DNA of 64,000 nucleotides, from assembly GCA_026418015.1 (NCBI GenBank), contig JAOACE010000009.1:219087-283086 (forward strand). Direction: 5' to 3'. Made by a program: the position numbers and the translations under genes. Positions 17,236-27,261 of this stretch are shown piece after piece. Source of the DNA: Leptospiraceae bacterium. GTDB lineage: Bacteria > Spirochaetota > Leptospiria > Leptospirales > Leptonemataceae. Every line of letters begins with the position of its first letter. The first letter of the stretch is position 1. The notes beneath the pieces are model-generated. The model was not told where the DNA came from. It searched no databases and saw nothing but the letters and a program-made list of their open reading frames with translations.

Positions 17236-18051
17236 ATGATAGAAAACCTATATTTTTATCTACCACAAATCATTATAGGAACTATCGTTGGATTATTTAC
17301 AGCGATTATTGGCATATTTGTAATTCTTAGAAAAACCATCTTTATGGGAGTGACATTATCCCAATCCATCACGGTTGCAATTATCATCACACTACTTTTG
17401 GATTTACACTTCGAAGGATTAGTGCATTTCTTAGCTATGATTCTATTTTTACCGATCTATCTTTTGCACAATAAAGTAATCAATAAAGATGCTTTACTTG
17501 CTTCTGGTTTTGTATTCTTTGCAGCATTAGGACAAATCTTAACCACCATAGGAGCAAACGTACAAAATCATATTGTTGCTGCTTATTTTGGGAATATCTT
17601 ATTTCTATCCGAAAAAGAATGGTTGCATATCGTTATACCGATAATCTTGATTTCTATAATTTTATGGATTTTTTATCGATGGTTTTTAGCAATTTCTTTC
17701 GATCAAGAATATGCTTATATTGCGAACCTACCAGTAAACCTAATAGAAACGTTGTACTTTCTCGTTCTTTCTGCTACATTAAGTTTATCAATTTATTTTA
17801 TGGGTTCTTTCTATTCGATTGCTCATTTAATCATACCGGGCATTATCGCGTTACAAATCTCCCGAAGTATGAAGTCCACCTTTATTATCGCTATCTTAAT
17901 ATCAGTTTTTTCTACTATTGTTGGATTTATCATTTCTTTAATGGAAATCAACATAGCAAATACAAAATTTAACCTACCTACATCGAGTACAATTATCCTT
18001 GTTCTAAGCTTGAATTTTGTTTTTCTATTGTTTAAAAAATTTACAAAATAA
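17236..18051 (+). CDS. znuB: Metal ABC transporter permease (ZnuB-like)
   Basis: Multi-pass hydrophobic protein following ZnuC; IFVILRKTIFMGVTLSQSITVAI. Confidence 0.82.
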   Translation: MIENLYFYLPQIIIGTIVGLFTAIIGIFVILRKTIFMGVTLSQSITVAIIITLLLDLHFEGLVHFLAMILFLPIYLLHNKVINKDALLASGFVFFAALGQILTTIGANVQNHIVAAYFGNILFLSEKEWLHIVIPIILISIILWIFYRWFLAISFDQEYAYIANLPVNLIETLYFLVLSATLSLSIYFMGSFYSIAHLIIPGIIALQISRSMKSTFIIAILISVFSTIVGFIISLMEINIANTKFNLPTSSTIILVLSLNFVFLLFKKFTK

Positions 18052-18603
18052 ATCAATATATTTTTTCTGATTAAAGTGTTTTTCGTGTATAAAAGGCATG
18101 TTGATTCTTGTTCTTACATCATTGATTTTATCTTTGATGTCTATATCATGAATAATATTTATAAATTCATAATAATTTTTAAAACGATATTCTAGAAGAA
18201 GATTCCAATAAAGTAGTAGGATGGTTTTATAAGTATAAGAATAGACTCTGATGTGTAAGTTTGGGTTAATCAAGATTTTATCTTTAAGGTTCAAGATAAA
18301 GTTCTTTCGCGCTGGATGTAGATGCTTTATTAATTGATTCTTTTTATAAATATTTTTTACAATCCATAGCGAACCATCACTACATAAAAAATATTCAAAA
18401 CCCTCGTAAGTATAAACGGGATTTTTGTTAGAACAAAAAAGAATCTCCTTTACAGACAAATTACCTGTATAAACATCGAAGGAATTTGTTCCGATTTTGT
18501 TTAAAAGTTTTATGATTTCTTTTTCGCTTTTATTTAATTGATTATAGCAATGAAGAATATCAATCGTCTCTCGAAAATGATGTTTGATCACATTAAAAAT
18601 CAT
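18025..18603 (-). CDS. Hypothetical protein
   Basis: 192-aa ORF; convergent 27-nt overlap with znuB 3' end. Confidence 0.5.
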   Translation of the reverse strand: MIFNVIKHHFRETIDILHCYNQLNKSEKEIIKLLNKIGTNSFDVYTGNLSVKEILFCSNKNPVYTYEGFEYFLCSDGSLWIVKNIYKKNQLIKHLHPARKNFILNLKDKILINPNLHIRVYSYTYKTILLLYWNLLLEYRFKNYYEFINIIHDIDIKDKINDVRTRINMPFIHEKHFNQKKYIDLFCKFFKQ

Positions 18604-18606
18604 GTT

Positions 18607-20403
18607 TTAGAAAGAGTTTAGTTCTATCCATTTTTTAAACCTTAACTGAGGGTCGATATTTCGGTATTTTAGTTGATTTAAGTCTAGTGGATGAGGAAGA
18701 ATGTTTTCTACCCAAGGCCAATGGATGGAAAAAGTAATGGGGTGAAAGGTAAAAGCAACAGGTAAATCTCTTAGCAATAATTCATTCATTCGAGTGATGA
18801 TTGCTTTGCGTTTTTCTGGTCGAGTTTCGGTTAGTAATTGTTCGTATAGTTGATCAAATTCTTGGTTTTTGTAGCCTGCTTCGTTGTAGCCTGTCTCGAT
18901 GTTTTTGCTATAAAACAACTGAAAAAAGTTTTGTGGATCGGGATAGTCTGCTCCCCATCCCCATCCTGCTAATTGAAATTCTCTTTTGTGTCGCTTTTCG
19001 AAAAATGTGGGGGCATCGTATAAATCTACTTTAAGTTGAATACCATATTTTGCTAACGATTCTGTGTAAAATTGATAAACCGCAGTACCTCCTGCACCAG
19101 CAACCGCCGTTAACCTTAATAAAATACTTTGTTTTGTTTTTGGATCGATCCCTTTGGGATAACCAGCCTTTTCTAATAACATTGGCACTTGCTCTTTACA
19201 ATTTCTGATAGGGTATTTTTTTAAGAGAGGATCATCTTCTAAATATCCTTCCATTTCTGGGGGAATAAGTCCATTTGCGGGAATTGCGCGATTTCGAAAA
19301 AATCGATAAATCAATTCGTCTATGTCTAAGGCACAAGCAACTGCTCTTCTTAAAAAAACATTGTTCTTAACAAGAGGATCGTCCAAGTTAAAAACCCACC
19401 CATAAGTAACTGGCTCTTTCGCCATCGTTAAAACAATGCCCATCTTTTGGTATTTCTCCGAAAGAACTGTGCCATCCAACACCTGTTGCATTGTATCCTG
19501 GTTTAAACCAATTCTATCTAAGTATCCTTGTCGAAATAAAGTCCAAATGGTGGGACCAGAACGAATCACAGTAAAATAAACTTCATCAATACGCGGTAAT
19601 GGCTCTTGAAAATATTCGCTAGATTCAAGATAATTCGGATTCTTTTTTAAGATCATTCGTTGATTTCTTTTCCATTCGTATAAATAAAATGCACCAGAAC
19701 TTATAGGATGATGATCTAACAAAAAATCTTTCTCTTTACTTGCATAGATTAAACATTCTTTGGGAATCGGAGACGATGCAGTCATAGCAAAAAAATATTT
19801 AATTCGCGGATCGACTTTTTTAAGTAATACTTCTATACCATCTTCGCCCCATTTTTTTACACCTTCGATTTCTTTATCGTAAATATGAGGGTTGACTTTT
19901 TCGCTTTCTTGCTTTTCTAAATATTCAGAATATTCTAAAAAACCTAAAATATTATCTAAAAGAGGATAAGCAAAAGGATTGATTTTTCGGTTTGCCGTTC
20001 TCTTAATCGTCAAGATTAAATCTTCTACGAGAATTTTTCTTTTTTCGTTATTTAAACATTTCTCTGGGTAATAGTAAGACTCCCTTATCTTAAAGCGAAA
20101 GTAATATACATTTTGATTTTTATAAACTTTATAACCTGTTTCTGGTTCTCCGGTTGCTAACAATGGGATAATCGTTAAAGGTCTTTTTTTATAATCATAC
20201 TGATAGGGGGTAGCTGTTATATTGGATAAAATCGTTATCGAAATAGAATCTGTTGCGCGTACAATGTCCAATGTTCTAGGCTCATCTGTTAATGCAGAAA
20301 ACAAAACCTTTTTTTTTGGATCCACATCATTGTAAGGATTATTAAGAGGCTTTCTACAAAACAATAAAAAAAATAAAGATAAAATAAGAATGATGTTTTT
20401 CAT
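18607..20403 (-). CDS. Peptide/oligopeptide ABC transporter substrate-binding lipoprotein (SBP family 5)
   Basis: Lipobox-like LFFLLFC; DEPRTLDIVRATDSISITILSNI; FFQLFYSKNIETGYNEAGYKNQEFDQLYEQLLTETRPEKRKAI. Confidence 0.85.
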   Translation of the reverse strand: MKNIILILSLFFLLFCRKPLNNPYNDVDPKKKVLFSALTDEPRTLDIVRATDSISITILSNITATPYQYDYKKRPLTIIPLLATGEPETGYKVYKNQNVYYFRFKIRESYYYPEKCLNNEKRKILVEDLILTIKRTANRKINPFAYPLLDNILGFLEYSEYLEKQESEKVNPHIYDKEIEGVKKWGEDGIEVLLKKVDPRIKYFFAMTASSPIPKECLIYASKEKDFLLDHHPISSGAFYLYEWKRNQRMILKKNPNYLESSEYFQEPLPRIDEVYFTVIRSGPTIWTLFRQGYLDRIGLNQDTMQQVLDGTVLSEKYQKMGIVLTMAKEPVTYGWVFNLDDPLVKNNVFLRRAVACALDIDELIYRFFRNRAIPANGLIPPEMEGYLEDDPLLKKYPIRNCKEQVPMLLEKAGYPKGIDPKTKQSILLRLTAVAGAGGTAVYQFYTESLAKYGIQLKVDLYDAPTFFEKRHKREFQLAGWGWGADYPDPQNFFQLFYSKNIETGYNEAGYKNQEFDQLYEQLLTETRPEKRKAIITRMNELLLRDLPVAFTFHPITFSIHWPWVENILPHPLDLNQLKYRNIDPQLRFKKWIELNSF

Positions 20404-22511
20404 TAATATTCGATTTTTAATTCTTTGATTCTTTTTTCAAGAGTATTTCTGTTAATTCCTAAAAATTTTGCTGCTTTTGTTTTTGTATATTTAAATTTTT
20501 TTAAAGCATATAAAATCAGTTTTTTTTCTACTTCGCCTATAACTGTTTCGTATACGCGACCATCGTACAAATCCAACGATTGTTCTGGTATAGAAGAAAA
20601 TTCCACATCGCCAGAACTGATTAAATAAGGAACTTTTTCTACCGAAGATATTTTTTCTAAAACCTCTGGAAAATCTTTCACATCGAGATAACCTGTTTGG
20701 TTTAATACCACAGCTCTTTCGATTAAATTTTCTAATTCTCGAACATTGCCAGGCCAATCATAACTTTCTAATAATTTGATGGCTTCTGGTGTAATGCTAT
20801 GAATATCTTTATCATTTTCTTTGGAATATCTTTCGATAAAATATTTCGCTAACAATAATATATCTTCTTTTCGTTCCCTTAAAGGAGGAATATCTAAACG
20901 AATTACATTAAGTCTATAATAAAGATCGAGCCTAAATCGTTTTTGTTGAATTAATTCTTCCAAATCTGCATTGGTTGCTGCGATGATTCGAATGTCTACT
21001 TTTTTAGGTTTTCCTCCAATAGGTTCAACTTCTTTTTCTTGTAGAACGCGAAGTAGTTTTGCTTGCAAAGGTAAGCTCATTTCTCCTATTTCGTCTAAAA
21101 AAATGGTTCCTCCATCCGCTATTTCGAACTTTCCTTTTTTGTCGGATGTAGCACCTGTAAAAGCCCCCTTTCTATAACCAAATAGTTCACTTTCTAATAA
21201 GGTTTCGGGAATAGCTGCACAGTTGATTTTAATAAAAGGCATATCTTTTCGCGGGCTATTATAATGAATGGCAGAAGCAATTAATTCCTTCCCTGTGCCC
21301 GATTCTCCTATCAATAAAACAGAGCTCTTGGATTCTGCGATAAGTTCAATTTGTTCGAATAATTGTAACATTCTCGGAGACTTTCCAATTAAATTGCCAA
21401 AACGATATTTTTTGGATAATTCTTGCCTTAATCGAATATTTTCTACGATAAATGGTTGTGTTTCTTCTTCTATAAGTTTTTGGATTGTAATAGCTTGCGA
21501 AATAAAAGTTGATAAAATTTGTAAAAATTCTATAATTTCGTTTGAATTGTTTTTATCCTGAATATAAGTAAAAATAGAAAATACTCCTACTACATCCATT
21601 CCACTTAATATAGGGCAACAATAATAACCTAAGTCTAAATCCTCTGTAACCAACTTCATCCGATTTAAAAAACCCGGTTCATTTTTCGCACTAGGAATAA
21701 ACACAGGTTTTTTGTTTAAAAAAACACTTCCTGTTATACCTTCGCCAGGTTCATAGGTGATATTTTTAGAATCTTCGTTGTGGTATCCATAAATCGCGCG
21801 AATCTTTAACAGATGATCCTTTTTATCGTATAGAAACAATGTGCTACGGTATATACGAATGACTTTTTGAGTTAAAGTCATAATATCTTCGAAAACATCT
21901 TCTAGATTCGTAGATTTTGTTATAGTAGAAGAAATCTCTAACAGAACTTTATGAAATTTTTCGCGAATTTTTAGCAATTCATTATCTTGTATTTTGACAA
22001 AGATTGCAACAGACAGGTTTGCTACAATTTGTAATAAAATTGCATCCTCTTCTGTAAAGGCTGATTTTTTTTTAGAATCTAACGATAGAACCCCAATAAG
22101 TTTGTCGTTAAGAATCATTGGAACAGCAATTTCCGATACTAAGTCATCTCGAACACGTACATAATCTTGTTCTGTATAAGCATCATCAATAATGCGCGCT
22201 TTTTTGTGTTTTGCTACCCATCCTGTAATTCCCTCTCCTATTTTTAATCGCATACCAGCAGAATTTTTATCTAATCCAATGGCAACAATAGCACTCAAAT
22301 ATTCTTGATTATCTTCTAGAAGCATAATACTACCAGAATCAGCCTGCGTGATTATTATACATTCTTCTAAAAATCTTTCTAAAAGTAATTGAGAATTTTC
22401 TGTTTGGTTCATCAAAGAAGTTAAATTAGAAACAACATCTAAAATATTTTCGTATATTTTACTAGGCATACCTTTTATCGTATATATTTTGCTTTTAAAA
22501 TAAGCAACCAA
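20403..22511 (-). CDS. Sigma-54-dependent transcriptional activator with tandem GAF domains and Fis HTH
   Basis: GESGTGKELIASAIHYNSPR, ELFGYRKGAFTGA (GAFTGA), DEIGEMSLPLQAKLLRVLQE, C-terminal Fis HTH. Confidence 0.93.
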   Translation of the reverse strand: MVAYFKSKIYTIKGMPSKIYENILDVVSNLTSLMNQTENSQLLLERFLEECIIITQADSGSIMLLEDNQEYLSAIVAIGLDKNSAGMRLKIGEGITGWVAKHKKARIIDDAYTEQDYVRVRDDLVSEIAVPMILNDKLIGVLSLDSKKKSAFTEEDAILLQIVANLSVAIFVKIQDNELLKIREKFHKVLLEISSTITKSTNLEDVFEDIMTLTQKVIRIYRSTLFLYDKKDHLLKIRAIYGYHNEDSKNITYEPGEGITGSVFLNKKPVFIPSAKNEPGFLNRMKLVTEDLDLGYYCCPILSGMDVVGVFSIFTYIQDKNNSNEIIEFLQILSTFISQAITIQKLIEEETQPFIVENIRLRQELSKKYRFGNLIGKSPRMLQLFEQIELIAESKSSVLLIGESGTGKELIASAIHYNSPRKDMPFIKINCAAIPETLLESELFGYRKGAFTGATSDKKGKFEIADGGTIFLDEIGEMSLPLQAKLLRVLQEKEVEPIGGKPKKVDIRIIAATNADLEELIQQKRFRLDLYYRLNVIRLDIPPLRERKEDILLLAKYFIERYSKENDKDIHSITPEAIKLLESYDWPGNVRELENLIERAVVLNQTGYLDVKDFPEVLEKISSVEKVPYLISSGDVEFSSIPEQSLDLYDGRVYETVIGEVEKKLILYALKKFKYTKTKAAKFLGINRNTLEKRIKELKIEY

Positions 22512-22584
22512 TTTTTAATTTAAATACTTTTTTGCTTATATTTTAAGTAATCTGATGAAATGAAATTAAAGCAGCAATTTCACA

Positions 22585-23106
22585 CTAGATTTGAATTTCT
22601 TTTAATTTGATTATTTTTGGTTCGATAACATAAACACAATAGGGATAATAAGGGTTCTTTCGATAAAAATCTTGATGATAATCCTCTGCGGGATAGAATT
22701 CTTTTATCGGTACAATCTCTGTAACAATCGGAGAAGAAAAATACTTCTGATGTTCTTGTTTGGATTGAAGGGCAATCTCCTTTTGCCTTTCGTCATGATA
22801 CAAAATAATCGAACGATATTGAGTGCCAACATCTGCACCTTGTCGATTCAATGTAGTAGGATCGTGAATTTTCCAGAAAATTTTTAGAATATCTTTAAAA
22901 GAAATCAAATTGGGGTTGAACTCGATTTGAACTACTTCTGCATGGCCGGTTTCTCCCGTGCATACCTGTTTATAAGTAGGATTTTTTGTTTTACCGCCTG
23001 CATATCCACACACAACGTTCATTACCCCATTAATTCTTCTATAAATTGCGTCTAAACACCAAAAACAACCTCCGCCCAATGTTGCAAATTCTTTGTTAAA
23101 TTCCAT
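22585..23106 (-). CDS. msrA: Peptide-methionine (S)-S-oxide reductase
   Basis: [56 protein letters not shown]. Confidence 0.95.
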   Translation of the reverse strand: MEFNKEFATLGGGCFWCLDAIYRRINGVMNVVCGYAGGKTKNPTYKQVCTGETGHAEVVQIEFNPNLISFKDILKIFWKIHDPTTLNRQGADVGTQYRSIILYHDERQKEIALQSKQEHQKYFSSPIVTEIVPIKEFYPAEDYHQDFYRKNPYYPYCVYVIEPKIIKLKEIQI

Positions 23107-23230
23107 GCTTCTAATTTAATAGATATTTTTTTTTCGTCTATATAGTTAAGTTTATAGAATCAAATTATTTTAACGAAATTTTTTCTAATTATAAAAAAAA
23201 ACTTGCCTAATTAAAACAAATTATTTTTAT

Positions 23231-23253
23231 ATACATATACCTTGTATATGTAT
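23231..23253. promoter_or_regulatory. Perfect 9-bp inverted repeat upstream of the disulfide oxidoreductase gene
   Basis: ATACATATAccttgTATATGTAT, 19 nt before the ATG at 23272, before SD GGAGG. Confidence 0.5.
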
Positions 23254-23271
23254 TAATTTTGGAGGTTCAAG

Positions 23272-23913
23272 ATGAAGTTATTAAATGCAGATACACAAAA
23301 AGAAGTTCAAAGCATACTACAAGAAATGAAAGATCCCGTAAAAATGATTTTATTCGTAAAAAACGAAGATTGTATCTATTGTAAAGAAACACAACAACTT
23401 TTAGAAGAAGTAAAAGAATTAAACGATAAAATTTCTTTAGAAGTATACAACATCGATTTTGCCAAAGAAAAAGCCGAATATTATAACATCGATAAAGCAC
23501 CAGCTATCATTCTAGAAAATGGTAGTGATTTTGGTATTCGCTTTTATGGTATTCCTTCTGGTTATGAATTTGGCACACTTTTACAAGATCTGATTTATGT
23601 ATCCAAAAAAGAAACAGAGTTAAGCCCATCTACAAAAGATTTTATAAAAAAGATCAATAAACCTTTACATATTCAAGTCTTTGTTACACCCACATGTCCT
23701 TATTGCCCACGGGCAGTACTGATGGCACATCAGATGGCATTAGAATCCGAATTTATCACAGCAGATATGATCGAAGCAACAGAATTTCCCGATTTGGCGA
23801 ATAAATACCGCGTTTATGGTGTTCCCAAAATTGTAGTAAACGAAGTAGTACAAATCGAAGGTGCTGTTCCAGAATCTACTTTTATTAATAAAATTAAACC
23901 CTTACTTAATTGA
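23272..23913 (+). CDS. Thioredoxin/glutaredoxin-like protein disulfide oxidoreductase (two thioredoxin folds)
   Basis: Two CxxC: EDCIYCKET and TPTCPYCPRAV; tandem domains as in PDO. Confidence 0.82.
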   Translation: MKLLNADTQKEVQSILQEMKDPVKMILFVKNEDCIYCKETQQLLEEVKELNDKISLEVYNIDFAKEKAEYYNIDKAPAIILENGSDFGIRFYGIPSGYEFGTLLQDLIYVSKKETELSPSTKDFIKKINKPLHIQVFVTPTCPYCPRAVLMAHQMALESEFITADMIEATEFPDLANKYRVYGVPKIVVNEVVQIEGAVPESTFINKIKPLLN

Positions 23914-23922
23914 TATAATTTT

Positions 23923-23963
23923 ATAGTGGTTGATAAAAAACTTATCGACCACTATATTTTTTT
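23923..23963 (+). terminator. Rho-independent terminator
   Basis: ATAGTGGTtGATAAaaaacTTATCgACCACTAT followed by T-rich run. Confidence 0.75.
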
Positions 23964-24002
23964 TAAATTCAAAACGAATCAGCTAAAACAAACTTCTTCT
24001 TG

Positions 24003-25316
24003 TTACTTGATTGCTTGGGCTCTTTCTTTTAGAATGTTTTTAATATTATTCCTGTCGTTAAGATAGATTTTTTTAATGTAAAACCAAATCAACCCACAAG
24101 GAATCCAAAAAGCAATGCCAAATAACATCGTAATTAGATAACTAATTTCTTTGGAATAATATTTTTCTAAGTAAGAGATCAACAAACCACCGATTAAAGG
24201 TCCAATCGCTCTTCCTATGTTATCCATAATGTTAAAAATCCCAAAAACGGTTCCTCGATCTTCTGGTAGGTTTACCTGAGAAATAATTGCTCTTACATTA
24301 GGACCAGCAAAAGAAACAAATTGAATAAAAAGCACTGCATAGATAAACATTCCCAAATAATGGATTGCGTTTAGTTGCGATGGGAAAGGATATAACAATA
24401 AACCAACGGATGCCGACATGCCAATCAAAACCCCCCAACCTGCTACATAAGTTCTTCCTCCTTCGCTTCTTTTTTCGAAATAATCTCCTAAAAATCCTCC
24501 TACAAAACTACCAAAAACTGCTGCAATACCAATAAACAATAACACAAAGGTAGCTGTATCTTTACTCATACCATATACATAGATAAAATAACTGATAAAC
24601 CATGTGGTAATAATGCCCCAAGGGACAGTTCCAAAAAAACCTTGTAAAAAGATCCACTGATTGGTTTTTGTTAAGAAGGATTTTTCTAATACCTCTAAGT
24701 TAAACTTAAATTGAATATCGGTTTCTTTTAATACTTTTTCTAATTCTTTTTCTGCCTGACCTCTTTTAGGTTCTTTGGTGATTACATAAAATAAAGGTGT
24801 TAAGAATAGATTAGGAACAGCTGCAAGAATAAACGGTAATCGCCAATCTTTAATCAATCCAGCCATAATCATTCCCATTAGAGTACCAAAACCAAAGGCA
24901 GTTTCTATGTAAGAATAACCTTTACCACGCTCTTCGCCATAAAAAAAATCAGCAATTAAGGAATAACCAATAGGTATAATAGAACCAATACCAATTCCCG
25001 TTAACATTCTTAAAAAAAATAACTCCCAAAAATTCGAAACAAAAGCAGTTAGTAAACAAGGAATTTCTCCCACTAATACGCCAACTAATAGCAATAATTT
25101 TCTAGTCTTAAAATCCGAAAGCATTCCCCATACAACTGTCATAAATGCGCTAATAAAAACAAAAGCAGAAGTAACATAACCTAGTTCTTTTTCTGTGATG
25201 TTGAATTCTTGCATGATGATGGGAAAGTTTGGTGCTAGTAGATTTTGATCTGCTTGCAAAAATCCCGCAATCAAAACTAATAAAAAGATAGAAAAAGAAT
25301 TTCTTATAGTAGTCAT
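24003..25316 (-). CDS. MFS transporter
   Basis: 12-TM-like hydrophobicity; GMLSDFKTRKLLLLVGV, RMLTGIGIGSIIPIGYSLIADFF. Confidence 0.82.
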   Translation of the reverse strand: MTTIRNSFSIFLLVLIAGFLQADQNLLAPNFPIIMQEFNITEKELGYVTSAFVFISAFMTVVWGMLSDFKTRKLLLLVGVLVGEIPCLLTAFVSNFWELFFLRMLTGIGIGSIIPIGYSLIADFFYGEERGKGYSYIETAFGFGTLMGMIMAGLIKDWRLPFILAAVPNLFLTPLFYVITKEPKRGQAEKELEKVLKETDIQFKFNLEVLEKSFLTKTNQWIFLQGFFGTVPWGIITTWFISYFIYVYGMSKDTATFVLLFIGIAAVFGSFVGGFLGDYFEKRSEGGRTYVAGWGVLIGMSASVGLLLYPFPSQLNAIHYLGMFIYAVLFIQFVSFAGPNVRAIISQVNLPEDRGTVFGIFNIMDNIGRAIGPLIGGLLISYLEKYYSKEISYLITMLFGIAFWIPCGLIWFYIKKIYLNDRNNIKNILKERAQAIK

Positions 25317-25545
25317 AATTCCCCCTTTTTTATTGATATTTTTATAAATTTATAATAAATGTAAAGATTTTTTTTTGAATTTATCGAATCTATTGCCAAA
25401 ATTGATGTTTTAAGATGGATTTTGATCTTATTCAAAAATTTCTTTTTATTGTGGGATAAAAATTTGATTTTTTTTGTATAATATTCGCTAAAAACATTTT
25501 TAAATTGTTTCTTGACTAAAAGAATTGATGTAATTTATTATTCTT

Positions 25546-26139
25546 ATGGCAGGTGTCATTAAAGTAGAAACTTTACAATTCTTCGAAGATCGTTTAGGGA
25601 AAGAAGAAGGCCGTAAAGTAGCAGAAGTATTAGAAAGAGCCTTCGAAGAAATGGAAAAAAAGGCAGAATCTCTTGCCCTACAAAAAAAACTCGAATTAAA
25701 AGACGAATTAACCAAAGAATTAGCAACAAAAGAAGATATTGCGCGATTAGAAGGAATGATTCAATCCGAAGTTGCACGAATAGAAGGAATGATCAAATCT
25801 GAATCTATCAAACTCGAAAGTATGATCAAATCCGAAGTTGCGCGAATTGAAACAAAAATGGAATCCGAATTTGCACGACTTGAAGCAAAAATGGAATCCG
25901 AAATTAAAAGATTGGAAGGAATGATTCAATCCGAAGTGACGCGATTAGAAGGAATGATCAAAACCGAAATTGTACGTCTTGAAGGAAAAATGGAAGCGGA
26001 GTTGTTAAAAATTAGTAAAGAAATTTTACGTATAGATAAAAAATTTACAATTCTGTTTATTCTAATATTTTTTGCAGTGATATTCATCAACCAAAATGCG
26101 ATTGAATTTCTTCTAAAAGTTTTTAATGTGATAAAATAA
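25546..26139 (+). CDS. Coiled-coil protein with C-terminal TM anchor (DUF1640/CCDC90-like)
   Basis: MAGVIKVETLQFFEDRLGKEEGRKVAEVLERAFEEME; 11-residue repeats; hydrophobic C-terminus. Confidence 0.65.
   Translation: MAGVIKVETLQFFEDRLGKEEGRKVAEVLERAFEEMEKKAESLALQKKLELKDELTKELATKEDIARLEGMIQSEVARIEGMIKSESIKLESMIKSEVARIETKMESEFARLEAKMESEIKRLEGMIQSEVTRLEGMIKTEIVRLEGKMEAELLKISKEILRIDKKFTILFILIFFAVIFINQNAIEFLLKVFNVIK
25744..26008 (+). repeat. 33-bp degenerate tandem repeats encoding hendecads (RLEGMIQSEVA type, about 8 units)
   Basis: RLEGMIQSEVA RIEGMIKSESI KLESMIKSEVA RIETKMESEFA RLEAKMESEIK RLEGMIQSEVT RLEGMIKTEIV RLEGKMEAELL. Confidence 0.8.
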
Positions 26140-26225
26140 GCGATAGTTTTAATACTACAAAACAAATCACATCCTAAAAAAACATTTGAAAATTTATAAA
26201 AAAAAATAAAATTGTTTAAGTTGTT

Positions 26226-26651
26226 ATGGAAGATAAAAACGATAAAGTTGTTCGATTTAGTATTTCTCTACCGGATGAACTACTAAAAATCATGGATAAT
26301 AATTTTATTCATAGAGGATATGCTTCGCGTTCTGAATTTATACGTGATCTGATCCGAGAAAAGATTGTCTCCGAAAAATGGGCGGATTCGAACGAACAAG
26401 TATTTGGTGTAATTTCAATCATTTATAATCATCACCTATCCGATTTATCCGAAAAGATGATCCATATCCAGCATAACAATCTTGTCAATGTTTTATGCAA
26501 CCTTCACATGCATGTAAACCAAGAAGATTGTTTAGAAGTGATTGTACTAAAAGGATCTGCAAAAGAAATTCAAAAAATCAATTTGGAAATATCAGGAATT
26601 AAAGGCATAAAGTTTTCCGAATTGACAAAGATTGCTCTACCAGAAAAATAA
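26226..26651 (+). CDS. nikR: Nickel-responsive regulator NikR
   Basis: RHH N-terminus VVRFSISLPDELLKIMD..RGYASRSEFIRDLIR; ACT-like HH..CL metal site IYNHHLSDLSEKM, CNLHMHVNQEDCLEVIVLKG. Confidence 0.9.
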   Translation: MEDKNDKVVRFSISLPDELLKIMDNNFIHRGYASRSEFIRDLIREKIVSEKWADSNEQVFGVISIIYNHHLSDLSEKMIHIQHNNLVNVLCNLHMHVNQEDCLEVIVLKGSAKEIQKINLEISGIKGIKFSELTKIALPEK

Positions 26652-26660
26652 AAGTATTCT

Positions 26661-26912
26661 ATGATAAGCTGGACAACCATTTTTCTATTGTTGGGTATTT
26701 TTCTCTTTGTAGGGTTGATCATTCTTTATTTTTCCGTAGATACTTCCTCCCCTCAACAGAAAAACAAAAACACAATAAAAAATCCACAACCACAAAAACT
26801 AACCAAGCAAGAAACCAAAGAAATCTTGGAAAATACCAAAGAAATCGTAAAAGAAAATCCACAATTATCCGCAGAAGCCATCAGAAAATGGCTAAACCAA
26901 GACAAAAATTAA
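26661..26912 (+). CDS. Small single-TM hypothetical protein
   Basis: N-terminal TM segment; C-terminal ENPQLSAEAIRKWLNQ. Confidence 0.5.
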   Translation: MISWTTIFLLLGIFLFVGLIILYFSVDTSSPQQKNKNTIKNPQPQKLTKQETKEILENTKEIVKENPQLSAEAIRKWLNQDKN

Positions 26913-27199
26913 TTCTTGTATTTTTCTTGCTGGATGTATTCTTCGAGTATGGCTATATCTTCGATAACTACAAAGCATTCTTGAACCGATGAGCCTTTTT
27001 TTAACAAGATTTTTGTACCTGTCTGTGTAGGATATTGAAACGTAATGCGTAAATCCCCTTTGTTTGCTCTGTTGACTTTTCGGATTACACCAGGAATAAT
27101 TGCTTTGACAGGAAGCTCTTGTGACATTTTATTCAAAAACTTATCAAATCCTTCTAAAATGTGATGTTCTTTTTTGATTTTATTATTTCTATATTTCAT
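26909..27199 (-). CDS. Hypothetical protein, possibly DUF2103-like
   Basis: KKEHHILEGFDKFLNKMSQELPVKAIIPGVIRK; family call from memory only. Confidence 0.45.
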   Translation of the reverse strand: MKYRNNKIKKEHHILEGFDKFLNKMSQELPVKAIIPGVIRKVNRANKGDLRITFQYPTQTGTKILLKKGSSVQECFVVIEDIAILEEYIQQEKYKN

Positions 27200-27261
27200 A
27201 GAACAAATTCTTTTACTAAAATAAAATCGACAAATCCAATTTTATAAAATAGGAGTATGAA

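Noticed and set aside
20491-21561. Small ORFs opposite or shifted within the sigma-54 activator
   Set aside because: Inside a full-length, motif-complete regulator gene.
25744-26008. CRISPR-like array
   Set aside because: 33-bp units are contiguous and coding, with no unique spacers; no cas genes in the window.
25559-26165. Minus-strand ORFs opposite the hendecad protein
   Set aside because: Periodic FHSF/FGF translations mirror the 33-bp coding repeat; sense ORF has family-like N-terminus and TM anchor.
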